This document shows, one piece after another, positions 1 through 4,703 of a stretch of DNA of 5,808 nt. Each line of letters opens with the position of its first letter. Position 1 is the stretch's first letter. Both the position numbers and the translations under genes were made by a program. This stretch comes from Neomoorella mulderi (GTDB lineage: Bacteria; Bacillota; DSM-521; Neomoorellales; Neomoorellaceae), in the NCBI GenBank assembly GCA_011375465.1, contig DRZV01000041.1, positions 1-5,808 of the forward strand. Direction: 5' to 3'. The notes below the pieces were generated by a model. That model had not been told where the DNA came from. It made no database searches and saw only the letters and a list, made by a program, of their open reading frames with translations.

Positions 1-35
1 AATTTTAAAAAACTCTGTTTTGGGGCTATAAACCT

Positions 36-64
36 CCATTTTCTCCTTCCCAGGTCTCATTTTA
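36..64 (+). promoter_or_regulatory. Possible sigma-G-type promoter upstream of spoIVB
   Basis: CATTTTA at 58-64 fits the Bacillus sigma-G -10 consensus (CATWHTA). At the expected 17-nt spacing the -35 position (36-40, CCATT) matches the loose consensus GHATR at only three of five bases. In Bacillus, spoIVB is transcribed in the forespore by sigma-G with a sigma-F contribution, so such a promoter is expected here. A start near 71 would give a leader of about 40 nt. The call rests mainly on the -10 and on gene identity; the AT-rich leader could yield this match by chance. Confidence 0.22.
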
Positions 65-101
65 CAGCATAAAGGCCCTTTTTGAGGGTTATTTTATTCT
101 T

Positions 102-106
102 GAGGG
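102..106 (+). promoter_or_regulatory. Ribosome binding site of spoIVB
   Basis: GAGGG lies 7 nt before the ATG at 114. It supports that start, which also begins the expected N-terminal membrane anchor. The later TTG at 405 opens a long frame but lies inside the protein and should not be used as the start. Confidence 0.6.
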
Positions 107-113
107 CAAAAAA

Positions 114-1465
114 ATGAGCCTGGGGGTGAGGCTCTTGCATCAGCCTTGGGGACGCCGAGTCGCGGGGCTGATACTGGCGGCTTCTTTATTTTATGGCGGT
201 TTTTGTCCTCCGGTGCGCAGTTTCTTTTCCCTTCCCCAGAGGCAGCGCTTGTCTTTAGCAGCTCCCCAGAGCCTCTGTTGGGAATTGCCCTTACCCCTGG
301 CCCGCCAGGCGCAAGCTCAACTGGAGCAAGCCTGTTAGGCCCTTTCTGGAGAGAAGGATCCCCAATGGTAGCATCTCCACCTGAAGCTCTTCGGCGTTAT
401 CCCGTTGAAGAGCATCGCCATGGAGCTGGTGGAGCCTACCTGGGTGGTACCCGGAGGCCAAGCTATTGGCATTATTTTACAGACAGAGGGCATACTGATC
501 ACCGGCGAAGCGGGTATAAAGGGCCAGGGGAGCTCTCCTGCCCGCCAGGGGGGATTGAGGCCGGGAGATCTGATTTTGGCGGTGGAGGGAAAACGGATAG
601 AAAACGACAGGGAATTCGTCGAGCTGATCGATAGGCTGGGGCGGGAAGGCAAATCCGTTACCCTCACCGTCAAAAGGGATAACCGCCTGATGCACCTCCA
701 GGTAAAACCCCTCTATTGCTCCGATACAGGCAGATACCGCCTGGGAATCTTGATAAGGAACACCGTGGCCGGGGTGGGAACCCTGACCTTTTATCACCGG
801 GAGAAGAACATCTTCGGTGCCCTGGGCCATATGGTGACCGATCCAGGGGGCAGGACGGCTCTGGAGATCAAAGGGGGACAGGTGGTGGCCGCTGCCATCA
901 AGGGTATCCAGCAGGGAAGGAAGGGGTGGCCAGGAGAAAAGATAGGGCTCTTCGTGGAAGAGGGTAGGTTTCGGGGAATTATACAGAAAAATAGGTCATT
1001 TGGGATTTTTGGGACTATTTCTGGGGAGGTTCCGGGCCTGGTGAGCACCCCCCTTCCCGTGGCCTTGGCAGAGGCAGTTCATCCGGGGCCAGCGGAACTC
1101 CTGACGGTGGTGGAGGGGGAGAGGGTGGAGAGCTTTCAGGTGGAGATAGAGAGGGTGATGCCCCAGCAGAGGTCCACAGGCAAGGGCATGGTGATCAAGA
1201 TCACCGATCCCGCCTTTTGAACCTCGTCGGGGGCATTATCCAAGGGATGAGCGGCAGCCCCATAATCCAGGACGGGCAGCTGGCGGGCTGTATAACCCAC
1301 GTTTTCGTAAGCGATCCTACCCGGGGCTATGGGGTGTTGGCCGAATGGATGGTCGAGGAGAGCCGGAACATGTTGCCCAGCCAGGGGTTGGGGGTCGAAA
1401 CCCCTGGCTGGCTACATAAAAATGTAACTTTTTGGGTATTTCTGCGATTGGAAGGATTATCCTAA
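114..1465 (+). CDS. spoIVB: SpoIVB sporulation signalling serine peptidase (family S55), frame interrupted
   Basis: SpoIVB is secreted from the forespore into the intermembrane space. There it cleaves SpoIVFA and so activates the SpoIVFB protease that matures pro-sigma-K. The reconstructed protein is about 450 aa (B. subtilis about 426). It has an N-terminal hydrophobic anchor (about residues 16-36), a PDZ domain (about 112-200), the catalytic His in ALGHMVTD (about 239), the Asp in KITDP (about 365) and the nucleophile Ser in GMSGSP (about 380), then THVFVSDPTRGYGV. The frame breaks three times. Near 330-342 there is a net +1 (or -2). At CC 380-381 one C appears to be missing. At the T run 1215-1218 one T appears to be missing, which puts the Ser in a different frame from His and Asp. 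Homology continues across each break, so indel errors are likely; an automatic annotator would call it a pseudogene. The tail of about 36 aa after the conserved EWM is longer than in Bacillus and overlaps a hairpin, so the true C-terminus is uncertain. Identity is very secure. Confidence 0.93.
1377..1433 (+). terminator. Strong hairpin with trailing T run at the 3' end of spoIVB, possible terminator
   Basis: The arms CCAGCCAGGGGTT (1377-1389) and AACCCCTGGCTGG (1399-1411) form a perfect 13-bp G+C-rich stem with a 9-nt loop. A second small dyad, TACAT/ATGTA around AAAA (1413-1426), and a five-T run (1429-1433) follow directly. The T run is not immediately after the main stem, so this is not a canonical intrinsic terminator. 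The position at the end of spoIVB and just before the spo0A promoter fits insulation of the two genes. The hairpin lies inside the reading frame of the SpoIVB tail as annotated. It could instead be an mRNA-stabilising structure or a dispersed palindrome. Confidence 0.4.
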
Positions 1466-1478
1466 AGGGGCGTCGAAC
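1451..1478 (+). promoter_or_regulatory. Candidate sigma-H promoter of spo0A
   Basis: GAAGGATTA at 1451-1459 matches every position of the sigma-H -35 consensus (RnAGGAwww). After a 12-nt spacer, GTCGAAC at 1472-1478 matches the -10 consensus (RnnGAAT) except for the final base. In B. subtilis spo0A is induced at the onset of sporulation from the sigma-H promoter Ps just upstream of the gene, so both motif and place fit. Transcription would start near 1485, giving a leader of about 35 nt. The -35 overlaps the last codons of spoIVB. Confidence 0.55.
1471..1477 (+). promoter_or_regulatory. Near-consensus 0A box (Spo0A binding site)
   Basis: CGTCGAA differs from the 0A box consensus TGTCGAA at one base. 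It overlaps the -10 of the candidate sigma-H promoter, a position that would allow phosphorylated Spo0A to act on its own promoter, as happens in B. subtilis through boxes near Ps. A seven-base motif with one mismatch is weak on its own; the support comes from location. Confidence 0.3.
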
Positions 1479-1480
1479 TC

Positions 1481-1496
1481 ATTAACAGAGGTTAAT
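1481..1496 (+). repeat. Short dyad in the spo0A leader
   Basis: ATTAAC (1481-1486) and GTTAAT (1491-1496) are perfect inverted copies separated by 4 nt. The dyad sits over or just after the predicted transcription start and before the SD of spo0A. It could be an operator for an unknown regulator or a small leader hairpin. No known site is recognised. Confidence 0.35.
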
Positions 1497-1520
1497 CAGC
1501 GATCGGGGAGGCGCAACTTT

Positions 1521-2291
1521 ATGAGGGAGCCCATAAAAGTCCTAATTGCGGATGATAACCGGAAATTTTGCGGGGTTCTGGAGGAATTTTTAAGACAGCA
1601 GCAGGATTTGATATTGGCGGGTGTGGCCCATGACGGCCATGAAACCCTGAAGCTTATCCAGGAGAGGCTTCCAGATATAGTGATCTTGGATATAGTTATG
1701 CCCCACCTGGACGGCCTCGGGGTATTGGAACGCCTTCAGAATTGTTCCCTGGATCCCCGACCCAAAATCCTGGTCTTGACCGCCCTGGGGCATGAGAAGA
1801 TGACTTTGAAGTCCATGGAATTGGGGGCCGACTATTACATAGTGAAGCCCTTCGATCTGGAAGTTCTGGTCCAGCGCCTGCGCCAGCTTGCCGATGGTCA
1901 GAAACCGCCTTTGGTGCAGTCCAATATAGCTCTTGGTATAAAAAGCGTAGAGGCCGAGGTCACCCGCCTTCTCCATCAGATGGGGTACCGGCCCACGTCA
2001 AGGGGTATCAATACCTGAGGGAAGCCATCTTGCTGGTAATAGAGGACATGAACCTGCTGGGAGCGGTGACTAAGGAGCTCTATCCCATGGTGGCCCAGAA
2101 ATTCGGCACCACCCCCAGCCGGGTGGAGAGGGCCATACGCCATGCCATAGAGCTGGCCTGGGATAGGGGCAATGTGGAGTTGAAGAATAAATTTTTTCGG
2201 TTATACCATCGATCTGGAGAGGGGTAAGCCCACCAATTCAGAATTTATAGCCATGATAGCCGACAAGCTGAGGCTGAGCAAAATAAGTTAG
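1521..2291 (+). CDS. spo0A: Spo0A, sporulation master response regulator, frame interrupted
   Basis: Spo0A is the phosphorelay target that switches on early sporulation genes and represses vegetative ones by binding 0A boxes. The SD GGGAGG (1505-1510) precedes ATG 1521. The receiver domain (residues 1-125) has the acidic pair D11 D12, phosphoacceptor D57 (ILDIVMP), T87 and K109 (VKPFD). The C-terminal Spo0A effector domain (from about 145) contains the recognition helix SRVERAIRHAIELAW (about 200-214) and ends GKPTNSEFIAMIADKLRL. The reconstruction is 256 aa, close to the usual 260-270. Two opposite frame breaks occur. The G run 1982-1985 is one G short (restoring it gives HQMGVPAHVKGYQYLREA). 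The T run 2192-2197 is one T long (removing it gives NKFFGYTIDLERGK). The segment between is read in another frame, and the original frame resumes to TAG 2289-2291. If real, the breaks would leave a receiver without DNA-binding domain; errors are likelier. Identity is certain. Confidence 0.96.
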
Positions 2292-2295
2292 GGGG
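2290..2295 (+). promoter_or_regulatory. Ribosome binding site of the Nudix gene, overlapping the spo0A stop
   Basis: AGGGGG shares the last two bases of the spo0A TAG stop and ends 6 nt before ATG 2302. This fixes the start and indicates translation from a shared transcript with spo0A. Confidence 0.6.
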
Positions 2296-2301
2296 ACAAG
2301 C

Positions 2302-2844
2302 ATGGATTTCACCGAGATTACCATAGCTTCGGAATTGATCTACCAGGGGAAGATCTTGAACCTGAGGAGGGACAGGGTGCGGCTGCCCGACGGCAGGGAG
2401 GGTACCCGGGAGGTGGTGGAGCACCCTGGAGCCGTCACCATAGTGGCCCTGGATCAGGAGGAAAAGGTCTACCTGGTGCGCCAGTACCGTTACCCCATTA
2501 AAAGGCTGACCTTGGAATTGCCTGCGGGCAAGCTGGATGGCCAGGAAACCCCTCTAGTCTGCGCCCAGAGGGAGCTGGCAGAGGAAGTGGGCCTGTCCGC
2601 CTCTTCCTGGAAGCTGCTTTTAGAATTTTATTCCACCCCCGGTTTTTCCGATGAGAAGATGTATCTGTTTCTGGCTGAAGGGTTGGAGCCCCATCAGGAG
2701 AAAGCCGACGAGGACGAATTCCTTCAACCCCTCCGGTTGAGCCTAGAGGAGGCGGTAGAGGGCATCTTTCAAGGCCGGATACAGGACGCCAAGAGCATTG
2801 TCGGCCTTCTGGTGGTATATCACCTAAAAAGGCATGGAAGGTAG
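2302..2844 (+). CDS. nudF: Nudix hydrolase, ADP-ribose pyrophosphatase type
   Basis: The predicted reaction is ADP-ribose + water to AMP + ribose 5-phosphate, a cytosolic clean-up of reactive ADP-ribose. The 180-aa frame is intact. A complete Nudix box spans residues 76-98: G76, E82, then R90-E91-L92-A93-E94-E95-V96-G97-L98, which binds the catalytic divalent metal. Typical subfamily landmarks flank it: EHPGAVTIVAL (40-50), VRQYRYP (59-65), LELPAGK (71-77), STPGFSDE (111-118) and the acidic DEDEF (136-140). It starts 10 nt after spo0A. In B. subtilis nudF also lies near the spoIIM-xerD-drm stretch, which supports the ortholog. The product ribose 5-phosphate is also the product of the deoB enzyme encoded downstream; a functional link is only inference. 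Other Nudix substrates cannot be excluded. Confidence 0.88.
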   Translation: MDFTEITIASELIYQGKILNLRRDRVRLPDGREGTREVVEHPGAVTIVALDQEEKVYLVRQYRYPIKRLTLELPAGKLDGQETPLVCAQRELAEEVGLSASSWKLLLEFYSTPGFSDEKMYLFLAEGLEPHQEKADEDEFLQPLRLSLEEAVEGIFQGRIQDAKSIVGLLVVYHLKRHGR

Positions 2845-2893
2845 GAGGGCAGCATAACTATTCTTTAGAAGCCCTGGGAAGGGGTGCTGCCCG

Positions 2894-3482
2894 ATGGGGT
2901 TCCTGGCCAGGCACCTTCAGGATCACAGGAGGATTTATCTGGTGCTCCTCCTTCTTTTTTTGATGGGCATTCTGGCGGGCTCCTTCACCAGCTCCCTCCT
3001 GGAGGAGCGACAGTCAGCCCAACTGGCAGCTTACCTGGACCAACGGCTCCAGCAATTTCAAGATCATACAGGGGAAGGGGAAAGGACATCGGCCCTCCTG
3101 GCCCCTCTAAAGGAGATATTTTTGCTGTGGTTTCTGGGGCTTACGGTGATCGGGCTCCCCTTTATAGGGGGAATGGTTTTCCGGAAAGGATATGCGATAG
3201 GTTTTACCGTATCCTTTTTGGTGGGCCATCGGGCCTGGCAGGGCCTGTTCCTGGCCTTGACCTCTGTGTTTCTGCCCCACCTCTTTTACCTGCCCCCTCT
3301 TTTCTTAAGCTCTAGTCTGGCCTGCTCCTTTTCCCTCAACCTGCTGAAAGGAGGCTGCCCGGGCTGGGGGGCAGGATCCTGTCCTATTCCCTTTGTTGGC
3401 CTGCCTGCCTGCCACAGCGGGTGGCGTGATCACGGCCCGCGTATCTCCCTGGCTCATAAAGTGGGTACTGCAGACCTTTTAG
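2894..3482 (+). CDS. spoIIM: SpoIIM, stage II sporulation (engulfment) membrane protein, frame interrupted
   Basis: SpoIIM is a mother-cell polytopic membrane protein that, with SpoIID and SpoIIP, forms the DMP complex driving septal peptidoglycan thinning and engulfment. ATG 2894 follows the SD GGGAAGGGG (2876-2884), 49 nt after the Nudix stop. The reconstructed protein is about 196 aa (B. subtilis 214). Hydrophobic segments lie at about 14-36, 75-112 (two segments), 115-150 (two segments) and near the C-terminus, matching the five-helix family pattern. Two one-base losses break the frame. The first lies between 3349 and 3371, most likely in a G run such as 3366-3371, after LNLLKGG. The second is in TTT 3392-3394. 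Restoring one base at each yields GRILSYSLLLACLP followed by ATAGGVITARVSPWLIKWV and a TAG at 3480-3482. Without repair a frame runs on to 3655 as nonsense. Errors are the likeliest cause. Confidence 0.9.
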
Positions 3483-3487
3483 GGAGG
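3480..3487 (+). promoter_or_regulatory. Ribosome binding site of the 70-residue gene, overlapping the spoIIM stop
   Basis: TAGGGAGG begins with the TAG that ends the repaired spoIIM frame and lies 7 nt before ATG 3495. A second ATG follows directly at 3498. The overlap of stop and SD supports both the repaired spoIIM end and the reality of the small gene. Confidence 0.6.
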
Positions 3488-3494
3488 GATTTTT

Positions 3495-3707
3495 ATGATG
3501 GTGATCAGCATAAGGAAATGGAAACAGAAATTGTTTTTGTTCCTGGGGGTTTTATTTTTGCTGGTGGTCCTGGGAACCCATCTCTGCAGCTGGACGGGGA
3601 GGGGGACGGAGCCGTCGGCCCAGGTCCCCGCCCCCGGGAAGATGGCCCAGGGTAACCCCTGGGATAACCTGGTGGAGAGGTTACGGGAATTTTACCGGGG
3701 CAACTAA
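3495..3707 (+). CDS. Small membrane-anchored protein, possibly YqzK/DUF4227-like
   Basis: This 70-residue protein has a basic N-terminus (RKWKQK), one strong hydrophobic helix (about residues 13-30), a proline/glycine-rich linker, and a C-terminal amphipathic stretch NPWDNLVERLREFYRGN. The likely topology is a single-pass inner-membrane anchor. In B. subtilis the small gene yqzK (DUF4227) sits between spoIIM-fur and xerD and has the same plan: an N-terminal helix and a C-terminus like LDRLLLFYQNGE. Position, size and C-terminal pattern make orthology plausible, but the sequence match is short and from memory. No biochemical function is known to me. The gene starts 12 nt after spoIIM and is probably cotranscribed. 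No frame break is apparent. Confidence 0.65.
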   Translation: MMVISIRKWKQKLFLFLGVLFLLVVLGTHLCSWTGRGTEPSAQVPAPGKMAQGNPWDNLVERLREFYRGN

Positions 3708-3801
3708 ATTTTTATGGTTTTTCCTGGAGGGCAAGGAGGATTTTTACCTGGAAGGGGGAATAATAATGGCAGATGAGTTATGAGGGCGGTGATGGAAGTC
3801 G
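3708..3801 (+). other. Leader region before xerD with repeated SD-like tracts and a five-codon mini-ORF
   Basis: These 94 bp contain AGGAGG (3734-3739) with no start codon at a useful distance, and GGAAGGGGG (3750-3758) placed 7 nt before ATG 3766. That ATG reads MADEL and stops at 3781-3783. The stop overlaps another ATG at 3780 in an ATGA arrangement, whose frame stops at 3819. The mini-ORF is in the xerD frame but separated from ATG 3802 by two TGA stops. This may be a translated leader, a decayed 5' end of xerD, or an effect of a further indel. No promoter or terminator is evident. Confidence 0.35.
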
Positions 3802-4689
3802 ATGCGCCATGTTCTGGATGAATTCCTGTACTATCTGGTGGTGGAACGGGGACTGGCGGAAAACACCCTCCTGTCCTACAGCACCGACCTGTTGCAGTTC
3901 ATAGAGTACCTGGAAAAAAGGGGTGTTAGGGGCTGGGAAGAGGTCAATCACGGGCTGATCCTGGCCTATATAATCCAGATGCAGAAACAGGGCCGTTCTC
4001 CTGCCACCATTTCTCAGCATCTGGCAGCCCTCAAGTCCCTCTATAGTTTCCTTGTGCGGGAGAGGTTGGTGGGGCACAATCCTACCGAGTATCTGGAATC
4101 CCCCCGCCTCCCCAAGCGCCTTCCCCGGGTGCTGACGGTGGAGGAGGTGGAAAGGCTGCTGGCTCAGCCCCGCGTGGACACCCCTGCCGGCTTACGGGAC
4201 AAGGCCATGCTGGAGCTGCTCTACGCCACCGGCCTCAGGGTATCCCAATTGGTGGCCCTGAATGTGGATCACATAGATCTGGAAGGCCAGTTCCTGCGCT
4301 GTCTGGGCAAGGGGTCCCGGGAAAGGGTGGTCCCTGTGGCCCCTGTGGCCTGCCGCCATGTGGAGAAGTATCTGCTCCAGGCCCGGGTGAAGTTGGCCAA
4401 GGATAGGGGAGAACCCGCCCTCTTCCTCAACCAGCAGGGCCGTCGGCTCTCCCGCCAGGGTTGCTGGAAAATCATAAAGGCTTACGCCCGCTCCGCCGGT
4501 TTGCAAAAGGAGATTACCCCCCACACCCTGCGCTATTCTTTTGCCACCCATCTTTTGGAAAACAGGGCTGACCTCCGGGCGGTTCAGGAGCTCCTGGGCC
4601 ATGCGGATATAACCGCCACCCAGATCTACACCCACCTCACCCAGAAGAAGATCAGGGAAGTCTACGAAAGGGCCCATCCCAGGGCGTAG
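3802..4689 (+). CDS. xerD: XerD-type site-specific tyrosine recombinase
   Basis: XerD works with XerC at the dif site to resolve chromosome dimers before division, and in spore formers to keep chromosomes segregable. The 295-aa frame is intact, the usual Xer length. The N-terminal SAM-like core-binding domain spans about 1-90 (FLYYLVVERGLAENTLLSYSTDL). The catalytic domain has R146 (ATGLRVSQL), K170 (GKGSRERVV), H241 and R244 (HTLRYSFATHL), H267 (LLGH) and nucleophile Y276 (IYTH). Two positions differ from the common pattern: Q149 where RVSEL is usual, and Y245 where LRHSF is usual; all catalytic residues are present. ATG 3802 is forced because an in-frame TGA lies at 3790, but its SD is poor (GGAAG at 3794-3798 is too close, GAGGGCGG at 3782-3789 rather far). 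The neighbours (spoIIM, small gene, deoB) match the Bacillus xerD (ripX) locus, so XerD is preferred over XerC or a phage integrase. Confidence 0.93.
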   Translation: MRHVLDEFLYYLVVERGLAENTLLSYSTDLLQFIEYLEKRGVRGWEEVNHGLILAYIIQMQKQGRSPATISQHLAALKSLYSFLVRERLVGHNPTEYLESPRLPKRLPRVLTVEEVERLLAQPRVDTPAGLRDKAMLELLYATGLRVSQLVALNVDHIDLEGQFLRCLGKGSRERVVPVAPVACRHVEKYLLQARVKLAKDRGEPALFLNQQGRRLSRQGCWKIIKAYARSAGLQKEITPHTLRYSFATHLLENRADLRAVQELLGHADITATQIYTHLTQKKIREVYERAHPRA

Positions 4690-4703
4690 AGGGGATTCCA
4701 TCC

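Noticed and set aside
74..90. Weak hairpin GGCCCT/AGGGTT before spoIVB as a terminator of an upstream gene
   Set aside because: Only four Watson-Crick pairs plus two G-T pairs, and the following tract is not a clean T run.
146..634. Long open frame overlapping the start of spoIVB
   Set aside because: It is an out-of-frame shadow. Its protein has low-complexity G/R/P content and no family resemblance, while the alternate frames carry SpoIVB residues.
1212..1222. Programmed frameshift at the TTT TGA in spoIVB (prfB-like)
   Set aside because: The needed shift is -1, whereas prfB uses +1. No X XXY YYZ heptamer is in the correct phase, and seven similar breaks elsewhere make a shared indel cause simpler.
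1390..1411. GGGGTCGAAACCCC resembling a tRNA T-arm
   Set aside because: The loop is six nt rather than seven, and no acceptor, D or anticodon arms can be folded around it. The stem is better explained as part of the 13-bp hairpin.
2811..2862. Sigma-E promoter for spoIIM (GTATAT ... CATAACTA)
   Set aside because: The candidate boxes are about 32 nt apart instead of about 14, and the -10 matches poorly.
3646..3663. CCCAGGG-TAAC-CCCTGGG hairpin
   Set aside because: It is a perfect 7-bp stem but lies wholly inside the coding part of the small gene with no T run after it; it is probably a by-product of G+C-rich codons.
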